From Pachyseris speciosa (Eukaryota > Cnidaria > Anthozoa > Scleractinia > Pachyseridae), in NCBI GenBank assembly GCA_016490735.1, contig JAEMWC010000052.1:1684501-1748500 (forward strand): DNA of 64,000 bases. Reading direction: 5' to 3'. This document shows, piece after piece, positions 11,301 through 21,458 of this stretch. Within the stretch, counting starts at the first letter, position 1, and each line of letters starts with the position of its first letter. Position numbers and translations under genes: made by a program. A model generated the notes under the pieces. That model saw only the letters and a list, made by a program, of their open reading frames with translations. It was not told the DNA's origin and made no database searches.

Positions 11301-14300
11301 AGGGAGGGGCAGATTAGTGTGAAAGTTGTCTCTGCTAAGCCTAGGGGAGAACGGAAATGTACGGAAAGCCATCGAAGTGTGTGAGCACTGTTATGCCCAA
11401 AGCACGGACCATGTCAAGTGGGACAAATCCTGATAAAAGAACGACGTTGCCTAAAGAGTAACTCTAATCAAGCCATTCCCGGCAACTGAGGAGATCCACA
11501 AGGGAGGATCGAAACCATGGTCTTACCTGTCATTTCATGGCGTACTCAAAACACAGCCAATAAACTGGCATTAACAAAAGGAGGAAACTACTAAGAACCG
11601 CAGTTACAGAGCGGAGCAAAACGATCACAGACAAAAACAAAGCTGTAACCAAAGCTAAGTGATCAATTTCTGCTGCGTAGCTCTTTTAGAAGCTACAGTG
11701 CTAAAGAAAGGATCGAAAGACAGATAGCCGTGATAGGAACGCTGAACATCTTGCTGCCGGGCCCGGCAATATAAATATTGCAAGATAATCACACAGCTAA
11801 AAATGCAATCCCTACAAACTTAAGATAACAAGACTGGCTGTATGGTCAACGGACGAACTGAAGTGAGCCAAACCAAATGCCTCGGACGTGAAAACCACAG
11901 TCACTAAACAGAAACAACACAGGTTCCAACAAACAGGCGTTGATAACCCAGAAATGACCTTTGAGGTCAAAATAACTAAAATACAAAGCACTAAAAACAT
12001 CCTCTGAATCATCATGTTAGCCCGCTGAAAACATACACGTAGCTAAATCGGCCAAAAGACGGCCAAATAATCAATTCTCCATTGGTAAGCCAAACTTCAC
12101 CGACGCAGCACCACAGACGCCAAAATTATGCATACTACGAAACAAAACAGTCGCTCATTTGCACAATGGTAAACGCAACGAGCATTTTGTCAGCTGAAGT
12201 TTGTTCGAAATTTATATTTTGCTCGAAGTGCAGCGGCTCGGAAAATAAATGAGTTATATTTTTCAGAGGCTGTCGAAGATCCAAAATCTTTGACTGTGAA
12301 AATCATCGGAGGCGCTTTTCACAGGAAACGATTATCATTCTTCACATATGTACCACACCATGTTGATTTGTTACGGCATGAATTCGGATGGATCAAAACC
12401 AAAGTGTTAGCAATTAAAAGAGAAACTTTTACACAGCAACTATGAAGAGTTCATGGGCATATTAGGGTTCTTATATCTTTCTCATATGCCGTCTCAGCCG
12501 GGTTGTGAACACGCTATTCTTATCAGATAAAACACTAACTTACGGTTGTGTTTCGCATCACTTCATGCTCGCCTTTTGATACTAAACCAGCGATGGTGAT
12601 CGAAAGCTTTTTGAATATCAGAAGTAAACTTTTTAGTTCCAATGGATGAGAGTTGTTTTGAAACCGATGATTTTCCCAGACCCAGTCGATCGGCACACTC
12701 CATAAAATTGTCAGTGAGTAGAGAACATGAAAGTCTCGCAAAAGGAACGGCGACAAAATATTGAGACATAAGGACCCCTCCCTGACGTCTTCAATTGTCT
12801 CAGACACACGTGACCAGACCCAACCAGGGTCTCTTCTCTCTCGCTCCGGGGGGCGGGAAGAGGAGAGACCCTGGGAACAAGGTTGCTACTGACAATCGTT
12901 ATATTTTAAAAGTAAGATCTCAAACGTCTGGCTTTTTGTGACATTGTGTGATTGTGTTTAACTTTATCTGAACAAACATATACAGGAAAATGGAAGAAAA
13001 TATTTTATCAGCGGCAGATCTACGTCACATGCTAGGCAACCGGAGTTATCATGTCACTCGCTCAAGTTTGCGGTCACGTTTGAGAGCCATGTTTCGAGAT
13101 TTCTTTGCCAGTATGGCAGAAAATTAAACATTGTTTACCTTTTCGGTACACTGTTAACATTAACAAACAGCACTTACATATTCTAAGCCAAACAAAAAAG
13201 TCGTTTTTGAGTCCATGTCACATTATCCGAAAGCCAGTTGAAAGGAAGCCGAACAGCAATTTGCAAATCAATGTTTATGTTTATTTAACCTTTGTGATCT
13301 GAGAAAATTCTGAAGTATTTGGTAACACTGATTTTTACAAATGCGCGTGATAGAAAGTTTGATTAAACTTCCTATCTATATGCAGAGAGCATTTCACGTT
13401 TGAAGCACTGATTTATCCCAAGTAGAACCGGAGAAATTTATTTTTTTCATCACTTGCCGTGACACCTCAGAAGACAATAAGAGTTGACAGAATCCCAACG
13501 CTGAAAGACAAAACATTTCCTAGCAGAAAAACTAGCTAAGAGTACAGAATGCATCATAGAACCCTTGATTAAACTCCCTATATATAAGCAGAGAGCATTT
13601 CACCATTTGAATCACTGATTTATCCCAATTAGAACAGAAGGAATATTTTTTCCGGCACTAACCGTGACAGTATTGTGTTACCACTCACGCGCCAAACACA
13701 CGCTTGAACACTGAAAGAGCTGAAAACCATAAATCAAATGGTCGCATCGGCTTCTCATGTTTTGCAATCGGAATATATTTTGTGTAAAGAAGCATTTAAA
13801 CATATAACAAGCGGTTTCGTCAGTTTAACGGATGAGCGTTTTAGTGAACATCAAAAATATCATGTTGTCAAAAATTGACGTGAGGCAGTCGCGGTCAACG
13901 GCAGTGAATACTCGATGAAAGGTTTTTGCATGATTGAACAGTTCATTGTGTCGACCCCAATATGTTCAACAGAAATGTTTTAAAGCCAATGCTAACTTGG
14001 AAAGAATTTAACACCATAAACCTAGCTGGAAGGACGCGTTGTAGGTATAATCTAAAATACTCAAGCCGCTCTATCACACTATGTTACAAGCAACGTTTCA
14101 TCAAGTGGTTTCAAAGCTTTCATAGCAAAGGAAACCCGTTTGGATTGCCTTAAAACAAAAAACCCTTTCGTAACTCTTTTGAAACCCGCTGCAAACGCTT
14201 TTAAAAACCCTTTGGAAACCCTTTAGAAACCCCGTTTCAAGGAGTTTCATAGTCTTTGGAAGCGCTTTGGAAACTCATTAGAAACCCTTTGGAAACCCTT

Positions 14301-17300
14301 TGGAAACCCGGTTTCGGGAGTTTGAAACCCTTAAGAAACCCTTTTGAAACCCGGTTTCACCCAAATTGCCATGTTTCATAAGACATGTTTTCGTATGGAG
14401 GGTCACATTTAAAGTTATGGGCTCCTAAGGGTATAAAAATGTGAATACAGTACTGCTCAAAAGTAAGTTACCAATCATGTTGCGTTTCCTACGCAATGCA
14501 AATCGCGTCGTGTGCCACGTGAATCGTGTCGCGTGCCACACGATTAGCATCATGCGAGAGTCACTAAAGCATAATTTCGCGTAACGCTTTCCAAATGCAG
14601 CTATTCCACTGAATTTGAGTCGTTCATACGTGAAGATTACTTCTGTGCAAATAAATTATATAGCATCATTGAGTTCATCACAAATCAAAAACTTGCAAAC
14701 AACCAACGAATGATCAATATTATTGTGAATGATAAGCTTAATTTGTTACTCCCACTAGCGCTGAATTTAGTTGAATTTTTATCGGTTCTGTAGTTGATAC
14801 ATTAAATGGTCATGTTTTCTAAATTCGTTGAGGACATATCAAGAGCTAGTTCAGCAGAAGCAAATGGCTAATGACTGGCGGGTTACCGGTACTGCATAAT
14901 TATGCATTTTGCTTTCAGATCACAAATTTGCATAAAACCGCAAAAACTGCTGTCTGTGTAACTTGAAACATTCCACTCAACATGACCGAAAAATTCAAGA
15001 GAAGCCAAGGAATAGAACCTGAAACAGAATAGAGTTTATTTCATTTCCTTTGTGCGCAAAAAATTTTATCATGTAGAAATCTAAAGTTCATTCTTGCAAT
15101 GGTGAAAATGCAGAAATTTGAGTAGTTACATGTATGTAAAATGTTTTGTTTATTCGACACGCCGGTGCTCAATCGTATATTTTCTACTTCAAAAGACCGG
15201 AACACATTTTCCTGGCCATATCTTTGTAAAATTGTGCAGATTTTAATCAGTAAAGTTTGTCCATGGAAAAAAGATTTGCCAAAGAGTAGTTTGGAAGCCT
15301 TGCACGTGCTGCGCTTAATTACTCTGGTCAAAGTTCAATGAGCTCATCTATGGCTTGATCTATTTTTAATTTGCCGCTTCAAACTCCATGCCAACTCGCC
15401 AACATTTTCAATTTTTTAACGGCTAGTTGTCAAGAATCAGATGAATAGAAAGCTTAAGTATCAAGCATCAGTCATGACTTGTGGACGAGCCGAAAAAGTA
15501 GTGGTTAACACACATTGTAGGAAGAAGCGAGTTGAATGTGGCGCTCACGGCAGTAAAATTCCTCTGAATGTTTCCACTTCGAAAGACTGAAAAAGCATGT
15601 TCATGTGTATGTATGTTTTTTAAAGTTATTAATATATTGTTCTCAGTCTATCAAAGTTTCGAGGAGAAAACAGTTTGACACGGAATTTGGAAGCGTAGCA
15701 CATGCTGCCCTTTTCTGACGATTATTGATTGATCACATATATTCATTTCTTCTTAGCAAGCTTTTGCGAACACTGGAAAATGACTATTGAAATCGACTAT
15801 TGTTGCTTTACAATGGGCATATTTAATTGTGAGAGTTTCCAGAACATCATGTGCAACGAGAATTGTGTAGCGTACGACATGAATTGCATCGTGCTTGAGG
15901 GTGGTAACTTACTTTTGACCGGTACTGTATCTAATTGTGATAATTCACCTCCTTTCAATGCACATGCTTTGTAACAAGTCCAGGAAAAGGGGTTTATAAT
16001 TCACTTTCCTTTTGAAAGTATTGTTTGGGAGTGCAAATGAGTTTTTGAAATGTGCAATCTTGTGAATATTACGAGTGTTTTCAGAACAGTTGTCATAGTT
16101 CATGCGTACTCTCTAAATAAATACCTAGTAAATGATGAGCTCAAGTGTCCTGCATGACCTTAAGGAAATTCTGATGTACTCCCCTTTTTGTAGGAAGCCC
16201 TCTTTTGTAACTGCCAACCTAAGTACCAGATTGCCATGGTTTGCCAGGCAGAGAGCATCTAGCTTGAAAGTGAATTGGTTTATTGCAAAGTTAGAGTTTA
16301 CAAAACCCGCTACAAATTTATGAAAGTACCTGGAAATGGTGCTCTTCTCATGATATTCAAGATATTCCTGAAAACAATTCCATACCCCTCCCTGAAATGC
16401 CCCCTCAAGATTTTCCATGTGATCTTCCATAAGGCTGATAGATTTTATGTAACAAAGCAATCAACTTTCGCTCTGTTTTGAGTCCAAAGTAAATAATATA
16501 TAACTGGATTTTTAAGTTATCTATTTGTATTCCTTGTAGGTGAAAGCTGTTTCCGCTGGAATTGACAACCTGATAAAGTGCGACGATCTTGCCAAGCAAC
16601 AAGTTATGGAAACAACTAAAATGGGCGGTGGTGGTGTGGACTCCAGTCAAATCAGGTGGAAAAAAGGAGAGATGGAGTTTGAAGCATGGATGCGCTTACT
16701 AGATTCTATGGTATGAGAATTCAGAGCCACAAGTTTGTTTAATAGTTACTAATCATAACCTCAGTCTTACAATGTATTTGACAGTGACACAAGATGTTTC
16801 CAGACACCCCTGCCTCTATGCCCTTTCCAAAAGACTGGCAGACATTTCCTCTGTCATGTATGTTAGAAATCAGTACATTTGTGCTACAGCTGCATGCATT
16901 GTCATCATACACCTGTGTCCCTGGTAGATAAGGGACACAGGTGCCATAAATAATAGTCAGCCACCAGACAGTGTATCTCAATGTCTGACCAATTCTAAAA
17001 TGATATGCTCATACAGCAGGCTCCTGATGAACTACAATCTAGGAAAAAAATATATTCCAAATACGTACCATGAAAACATTTTAAGCTTTTGATTGATTGT
17101 TCTTCTAGCAGAAGTGTTCAAAATAAATAAAAAAAACAAACAAACAATTTGGTTTATCAACGGAGTTGATAATGTAAATTGACCACCGTACAAGGATTCG
17201 ATTAGCTGATGTTTGAGCATTTATTAATAATTAATAGATATGCAACAACTGTACAATATTTCTTACCCACAGTTTCGAACATTAGCCCTTCGTCGGAGCG

Positions 17301-17440
17301 AATCGTCGTAGCAATCGATTCGCTCTGACAAAGGGCTAATGCTCGAAACGTCAGCTAATCAAATCCCTGTACGGTGGTCAATTTACATTATCAACTTCCG
17401 TTGATACACCAAATTTTCGTGTTTCAATCCCCCACCAACA

Positions 17441-17473
<33 letters not shown>

Positions 17474-20400
17474 GTATTCAAAATATGTACTTATTGACTG
17501 AGTGGGAGGGCTGCACAGGAAAATATTTGGCTTGAGGAACAAGCGCAGCAAGGTCTGTGCACCATGACCAAGAGCCAAATATTTTCTGTCCGGCTCGACC
17601 TGACTCAGTCAATAAGAGTTTTATCATGTGGCCTCTTTGACTCTTCATGAGCATGTAGAAAATGATTTTTTTACAAAAAATTGACAACATGCACAGAAAA
17701 TTGATCTAATATGTTATTTGCATTTGCTGTCTGGTTGTAAAATAAACTTACATGGTTAGATGCAACGAAATCCTCTAAAATTGTATTGCTCGAGGCCGTA
17801 CGGCTTTTTGCGGCCCTGCTCGCACTAAGGCATACGGCCCTCATACAGGCATTTTCTCGATAGTTTCACAATGAAATGATGTGTGCAGGGGTGTACGGGT
17901 CATGATAAGTTACATTTATCCTTCTTAGTTTTGATACAAAATTGCCTAACTATAAAATAAACTTCAGAAAAAAAGTTGATAATAGAGTCCTAAAGTGTGA
18001 ATTTTTGAAAATTATAGGATTTGTTGAGATTTTCAGAAAGAGCAAGATAACAAATGCTTCCTTACCAAAAAAGCAGGACGTAAAGTGAAATTGGTTCTGA
18101 AATATTAGCACCGTTATGCTCTGATGACTCCATACAAATCCTAAATTTGACTTTAGAAGGATTTTCACAAATGTGACCCTATTTGGGAAAACCAGGCTTA
18201 ACGAAAACTCCGTTGAACCGTTTTTCCATTTCAACGCATTTTGGAAACGTTCGAATGCATTAGAGATCATTTTCAATGCATTTGAAAACATTGACAACGT
18301 TTCCGAACGGAAACAAAATGCATTGAAGATCATTTTGAATTCATTTTGAATCATTTGCAACGCGTTTTAAAACGTTCACAATGCGTTTCAGTGAAGCAGT
18401 ATCGCATTGAAAACCATTGCCATCAGGACTAGTTCTGAAAAATTAATTAGTGCAGACAACCCAACAGAACACAAGAAGCTTGACAATGTCGGCGAAATGA
18501 ACACGCACTGGGTCCTCATCGAGCAGCAAATGCTCTGAAAATAAAATTATTGAGCTTTTAATTAGAAATCTACGTGATATTTTACAACTTCTAAATTTAC
18601 AAGATGTAGAGGCAGATAATTTAGTTTTCACCGTGCAAAATTTAAAGGTTAACCTGCCTAAAGTTGACCTTTCGTGTCCGTGGTGTTTTCCCCGTTAACC
18701 ACGAAGACCACTAATGACCAGCTAACGAATGACATGCAGACATTCAAAGCATTGTCACGAACAAACTTTTGCGGTCCTTCTTTCCTTCGGCATTGTTCCC
18801 CCGTATTAAATAAAAATCTATCATACCTTGCTCTCAAACTGTTATTAGTTTGTATTTAGCTGGTCCTGTGAGTGGAGATATTCTGTGAGCAGACGCCAAG
18901 AATCTGCACACAGACGAAACAAATTAAAACATCCTCTTATTTGCATATGGTAACGAAACGCACATTATGTGAGCCAAAGTTTGTTCAAAATTATTTTCAA
19001 TGCTCGTAGTACAGCAGCTCAGAACGAAGACAAAATAAGTGCATTTTGCAGAGGCTGTCGAAGATTCAAAATCTTTCAAAGCTGAAAGTTGTCGGAGGCG
19101 CATTTCACAGGAGATGATTATCTTTACTTCTCACCGCGTTACGCTTGATTGAACATGACACCATGATCATTTGTTGACCTTTATTTAGCATTCGGATACG
19201 TGAAAAACATCAAGTGTCAGCGAATGAAAGCGAAAATTTTTACACAGCGACCATGAAGAGTCTTCGGGTGTCTAAATCATTCTCTCGTGCCGTCTCAATG
19301 CGCAGGAATACGCTAATCTTATCAGATAAAACAATTTTGCCTTTTGTAATTAACAAATTAGTGATCCCGGTGAACGAAAGCTTTTGGTTGGGGTGGCTAA
19401 ACGATCAAACATTTGTTCGTAATGCGAAATGCTGGTTGAAAATATTTTGACTTAGATCAAACATGGAAAAGCAACTTAAATGCAATGTTGAGATTGGCGG
19501 CTAAACGGTCAAAGATACTCTTCCAAAACGATGTTGGATGAAAATATTGGATCGTTTAGCCGGGGCTTAATCGTTGACCGAATGCAGAGTTTATTACTTG
19601 TCACTCCAAAGGTGAATTGAATTATTTTCATTATTCTTAAAAATTTTCTAAACAAGCTTTGTGAAGCATTTCCAGTGCATTGCTAATGCGTTGGAAATCA
19701 TTTCAAGATCATTCTTGAACATTTAAGAACATTGGTGGTGTTTCATGAATGAATTGGGAAACATTGGAAATGCGTTTATGAATCGTTGTCTAGCGTTGTA
19801 ATGCATTCTAAATGCATTTAAAATTCGTTGAAATGCATTTCAACGCGGTTTTCGTTAAGCCTGGTTTTCCCAAATAGGGTCACAAATTAAGACTAACATT
19901 CCATTCTAAAGGGAGGAGTACTTAATACTTTTGAGCTGCTTCATGCAATTTTAAGCTCCATTTGTGGTGAGCCATTTTTATCATTTTGCACATGGATGTA
20001 CTCTTTAACCTTGTGAAGTAGGAAACCACCCAAGGGCAAAAACTAATTTTTGAATTGATTGTCTTTTCCAGGGCTACAAAACAGGATATGTTTACAGAAA
20101 TCCTGAAGTATTCCATGGTGAAAAGCCAGCTGAAAGAGAAGTCACAACACCATCAACAGTGTCGTCTACCCGTGCAAAAATGTTCTACACACCAGAGATA
20201 GAACGGAATCCTGTTAGAAGAGCGCATTCTACCGGTCGCGCAAATACCTACAGAAACCGTGTGAAGTGGCTTAATACCCCAGTGAAGTCAACAGAGTACA
20301 AGAAGGACAAGGAGAAGGTTGAGCTGGATAGTGATGAGCCGGTCACAATCAAGGATCTTATGCCTGAGAGGGTGGATAAAGATATTGATCAGGTACCATA

Positions 20401-21458
20401 CTGAAATAAACAGCATGTCATGAAGAACACATTCTAGAATCCTGCACCTATCCTGATAAGAAAAAACATCTCACCAAAGATAAAAATGTGTTGATTTTGA
20501 TGTGTGTGTTAACAACTCATTGTATAATTTTTATACACTTACTCTCTCCAAGATTTTGGTTGTTTTCCACTACTTGGGTCTCATTTAAAACAAACCTTGT
20601 TGTAAGAGAGGCATTTGCCAGTCCATGCTTCTTTTAATGTTCTTTTTTTCTTTCTGTTTTGGCAACATTTCAATGCCATAGTTCAATTTTCACCACTAAA
20701 ATGGGATGTAGTTTAGGGGTAACAGTTAAGTGTCACTACACTCATCACCATAATTACTTGTAACACATGTGAAACTAGCAAACACACTTATGCAAGCATC
20801 CTTCTCTCCCTCCCCCTCAATGTTGAGCCAAACAGTTTTTGGTGTCGCAAGTCATTGTCATCTACACTGGATGAAGGGACAGAGAAAGTGTTACAAGTAA
20901 TTTGTCGGAGAGTATAGGCTTCTAGCCCCTGGTAAGAAATGCATTGCAATGTGTGGATGGTCTGAGATATAAGTTCTTGTAAGCTACCCAGGTATGTTCA
21001 AAATCAGTGTAATGAACACAATACCTCCCCCGCTTTCTGGAGATCGTTCTTGTCTCTTCCTTGGGTGATGTTTTATTCTCCCCCCTCAGACCCCAGAAGT
21101 GGTGGTGAAGACGACAAAAATTGTGGTCACAGAGACATCACCACATGAAAAGGGAATCAATGGTGATGAGACAAAAGAAGAGAAGAAAGTTGTGGTGATG
21201 ACAGAAGTGAATGGAGAGGCTGGGGATGAGAAGAGTACAGAGGATGGAGATGAGGATGGCCCAGATGGAGAGCTGTTGGCACCTGTCACTGATGAATCAG
21301 GCAGCCCAACAAAGAAGAAAGGAACCAAAGTTAAGAAGAAGAAGAGCTTCAAAGAAGCCCTGGTGAAGAAGTTCAGCAAGAAGGGTGAGCGGCCTGCAAA
21401 GTATGTGAAGAATGAAGGAGAGAAGGCTGCGGAAATGGCCACAGAGAAAGCAGAGTAA
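2326..21458 (+). CDS. ADD: Adducin, 3' part of gene (six coding exons; 5' exons outside window)
   Basis: Adducins cap actin filaments and recruit spectrin to the membrane skeleton. Six phase-0 exons, each with AG/GT borders, join into 367 aa. The order matches adducin: VSSMKCGLLPLSVEALE and LGEVSYHDFRGI (end of the aldolase-class-II-like head), then IMILRNHGIVICAETIEEAF, then a neck with KKGEMEFEAWMRLLDSMGYK, then a variable tail with RVKWLNTPVKS, then a C-terminus with KKKGTKVKKKKSFKEAL. That last block is the lysine-rich MARCKS-related region, a calmodulin, PKC and spectrin-actin contact site in the family. The stop is TAA at 21456-21458. Earlier head exons were looked for in 1-2325 and not seen. 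No frameshift or stop is seen in any exon. Vertebrates have three paralogues; the invertebrate type is usually single, so no paralogue number is given. Confidence 0.93.
3121..4264. repeat. 88-bp tandem array, 13 copies, apparently identical
   Basis: Unit starts (ACAGTATGG) fall at 3121, 3209, 3297 and so on to 4177, exactly 88 bp apart. By eye the 13 units do not differ, which indicates very recent amplification or homogenisation. Confidence 0.92.
4265..5700. repeat. Higher-order repeat, about 348 bp of four diverged monomers
   Basis: The monomers diverge in type here, and the four-unit block recurs at 348, 347 and 348 bp (compare the GGGCATGTGAAGGCCTTAG landmark after 4458, 4806, 5153 and 5501). 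Each block holds distinct variants, for example one with GAAGACCTGTGTCTGCCTC. Degenerate units continue to about 5990. Confidence 0.88.
6021..7031. mobile_element. TTAA-target TIR element, 1.0 kb
   Basis: The ends are CCCTTTGACTACCAA (left) and GGAGTCAAAGGG (right), each next to TTAA (6017-6020 and 7032-7035). A TTAA duplication is typical of piggyBac and Kolobok elements. The interior (6100-7000) has only short unrecognised frames, so it is probably non-autonomous. Confidence 0.8.
7098..7135 (+). repeat. Solo end of a mariner-like element
   Basis: CAGTACAGCTCGGAAGTAAG followed by TTACCACCCTC resembles both ends of the element at 14448-15927 (CAGTACYGSTCAAAAGTAAG, TTACC). No partner end is seen nearby. 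It lies about 55 bp upstream of an adducin exon. Confidence 0.5.
7191..7283 (+). CDS. ADD: Adducin exon b (31 aa)
   Basis: The acceptor is TCTCTTTTCCAG and the donor is AAG|GTACAG. The exon starts LGEVSYHDFRGIFTNQEEKE and ends KDLGEENK, the adducin head block that precedes the LRNHG motif. The start follows from the acceptor; an open reading frame begins further 5' at 7140 but is intronic there. Confidence 0.93.
7284..8175. other. Adducin intron, nothing recognised
   Basis: The frames at 7140-7472 and on the minus strand at 7498-7749 read into intron and match no family I know. No TIR pair or tandem repeat was noticed. Confidence 0.4.
8176..8274 (+). CDS. ADD: Adducin exon c (33 aa)
   Basis: The acceptor is AATTCTTTCAG and the donor is CAG|GTAAAT. 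It encodes IMILRNHGIVICAETIEEAF and continues to ACKFQ, equivalent to the LLRNHGLVSVGESVEEAF region of other adducins. This is the end of the aldolase-like fold. Confidence 0.94.
8798..10174 (+). mobile_element. Pogo-type DNA transposon, internally deleted
   Basis: The terminal inverted repeats are CCGTATTTATTCACTTATAA (left) and its mirror TTATAAGTGAATAAATACGG (right). TA flanks both ends (8796-8797 and 10175-10176). A second inner inverted motif, TCGGTTATAAGAYGCACC, is present near both ends. The element keeps the transposase N-terminus and an acidic C-terminus but has lost the catalytic core. Confidence 0.85.
9250..9552 (+). pseudogene. Pogo-like transposase N-terminus (Brinker-type helix-turn-helix), truncated
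   Basis: From ATG at 9250 the frame reads MPSTRRHSYDLNFKLKIVAE, then NREIAREYGISESMVRKWRH. This is a helix-turn-helix of the Brinker/pogo DNA-binding type that recognises transposon ends. After about residue 60 (HGRPSS) the sequence stops resembling transposase and ends by 9552, without the DDE catalytic domain. The acidic stretch DDKEEEAEDAEEPIDNK at 9803-9892 looks like the surviving C-terminal tail of the same protein, so the middle was deleted. Confidence 0.75.
11185..12885. mobile_element. Nested 1.7 kb TIR element with 9-bp TSD (Mutator-like?)
   Basis: The left end CAACCTCGTTCCCAGG and the right end CCTGGGAACAAGGTTG open inverted repeats that extend about 80 bp (both contain GAGACCCTGGTTGGGTCTGG). 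CTACTGACA is duplicated exactly at 11176-11184 and 12886-12894. A 9-bp duplication suggests a Mutator-like element. Each TIR is itself partly palindromic (CTCTTCCCG against CGGGAGAGAAGAG). No transposase was recognised inside. Confidence 0.78.
12120..12540. repeat. Interior module shared with 18900-19335
   Basis: Runs such as CAGAGGCTGTCGAAGAT, AAAATCTTT, CGGAGGCGC and TTTCACAGGA recur in the same order at 18900-19335, with the flanks alignable by eye over about 400 bp. The function is unknown and no coding frame stands out. Confidence 0.75.
14448..15927. mobile_element. Mariner-like TIR element, TA target, 1.5 kb
   Basis: The left end is CAGTACTGCTCAAAAGTAAG then TTACC, mirrored by GGTAACTTACTTTTGACCGG then TACTG at the right. 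TA flanks both (14446-14447 and 15928-15929). The interior holds two diverged copies of a unit with CAGATTTTAATCAGTAAAG (about 15180-15310 and 15580-15710) but no recognisable transposase, so it is probably non-autonomous. Confidence 0.8.
15930..16539. other. Adducin intron, nothing recognised
   Basis: The short frames at 16125-16481 do not match any family I know and end before the 16540 acceptor. Confidence 0.4.
16540..16710 (+). CDS. ADD: Adducin exon d, neck (57 aa)
   Basis: The acceptor is TCCTTGTAG and the donor is ATG|GTATGA. It encodes the neck, with KWQIGEQEFEALMRMLD-like sequence RWKKGEMEFEAWMRLLDSM. An 8.3 kb intron full of transposons precedes it. Confidence 0.92.
17145..17425. 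repeat. Penelope-like inverted terminal palindrome
   Basis: TTGGTTTATCAACGGAGTTG, ATAATGTAAATTGACCACCG at 17149-17188 is mirrored by CGGTGGTCAATTTACATTAT, CAACTTCCGTTGATACACCA at 17372-17411. Inner arms carry TTCGAACATTAGCCCTTCGT and its inverse. From memory, this sequence type is found at the ends of Penelope-like retroelements in cnidarians. No reverse transcriptase is present, so it would be two terminal fragments in head-to-head orientation. Confidence 0.55.
17322..17357 (+). ncRNA. Candidate minimal hammerhead-ribozyme-like motif
   Basis: GCTCTGACAAAGGGCTAATG followed by CTCGAAACGTCAGC has the hammerhead order: a CUGANGA-like box (here CTGACAA, one core G replaced by A), a short stem II (GGGC with GCTC, loop TAAT), GAAA, then GTC. 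GCT and AGC could close stem I. Stem III would be almost absent, as in the dimer-acting hammerheads described for Penelope-like elements. The core substitution suggests it is inactive. The inverted partner at 17271-17306 is more degraded. Confidence 0.4.
17426..18172. repeat. Intron with a short inverted repeat at 17490-17625
   Basis: TTATTGACTGAGT near 17490 mirrors ACTCAGTCAATAA near 17600, a small TIR element of about 130 bp. A GC-rich stretch near 17790-17850 (CTCGAGGCCGTACGGC) interrupts AT-rich intron. No gene was seen. Confidence 0.5.
18173..19883. mobile_element. 1.7 kb element with GTGACCCT ends, 4-bp TSD (AAAT)
   Basis: The ends GTGACCCTATTTGGGAAAAC and GTTTTCCCAAATAGGGTCAC are inverted, and the match continues through CAGGCTTAACGAAAAC. 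AAAT is duplicated at 18169-18172 and 19884-19887. Subterminal arrays of AATGCATT/AACGCATT motifs (about 18230-18410 and 19670-19850) parallel the GAAACCC arrays of the element at 10373-14406. It shares an interior module with 12120-12540. No transposase was recognised. Confidence 0.8.
18900..19335. repeat. Interior module shared with 12120-12540
   Basis: This copy contains CAGAGGCTGTCGAAGATTC, GTCGGAGGCGC and TTTCACAGGAGATGATTATC. Here it lacks the 80-bp TIRs that enclose its relative at 11185-12885. Confidence 0.75.
20072..20392 (+). CDS. ADD: Adducin exon e, tail start (107 aa)
   Basis: The acceptor is GTCTTTTCCAG and the donor is CAG|GTACCA. It begins GYKTGYVYRNPE, the conserved GYRTGYPYR block, and holds RNRVKWLNTPVKS, equivalent to the TRWLNS block. 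It ends ERVDKDIDQ. An ATG at 20159 opens a frame here but is internal, not a start. Confidence 0.92.
21090..21458 (+). CDS. ADD: Adducin last exon, acidic tail and MARCKS-like C-terminus (122 aa)
   Basis: The acceptor is CTCCCCCCTCAG. The exon is rich in E and D, then switches to the basic block KKKGTKVKKKKSFKEALVKK followed by FSKKGERP. This is the MARCKS-homology domain that is the target of PKC and calmodulin in vertebrate adducins. Unlike vertebrate forms, about 24 residues (KYVKNEGEKAAEMATEKAE and neighbours) follow the basic block. Confidence 0.92.
   Translation, partial: TPEVVVKTTKIVVTETSPHEKGINGDETKEEKKVVVMTEVNGEAGDEKSTEDGDEDGPDGELLAPVTDESGSPTKKKGTKVKKKKSFKEALVKKFSKKGERPAKYVKNEGEKAAEMATEKAE

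Larger units (their letters stand above)
10373..14406. mobile_element. 4.0 kb element with GTGACCCT ends, 4-bp TSD (ATTT)
   Basis: The left end is GTGACCCTCCATACGAAAAC and the right end GTTTTCGTATGGAGGGTCAC, an inverted pair of 20 bp. ATTT flanks both (10369-10372 and 14407-14410). Both subterminal zones carry arrays of GAAACCCTTT-type motifs (about 10430-10590 and 14155-14360). No transposase was recognised. A second element is nested at 11185-12885. It shares architecture with 18173-19883. A 4-bp TSD occurs in several superfamilies, so none is assigned. Confidence 0.8.
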
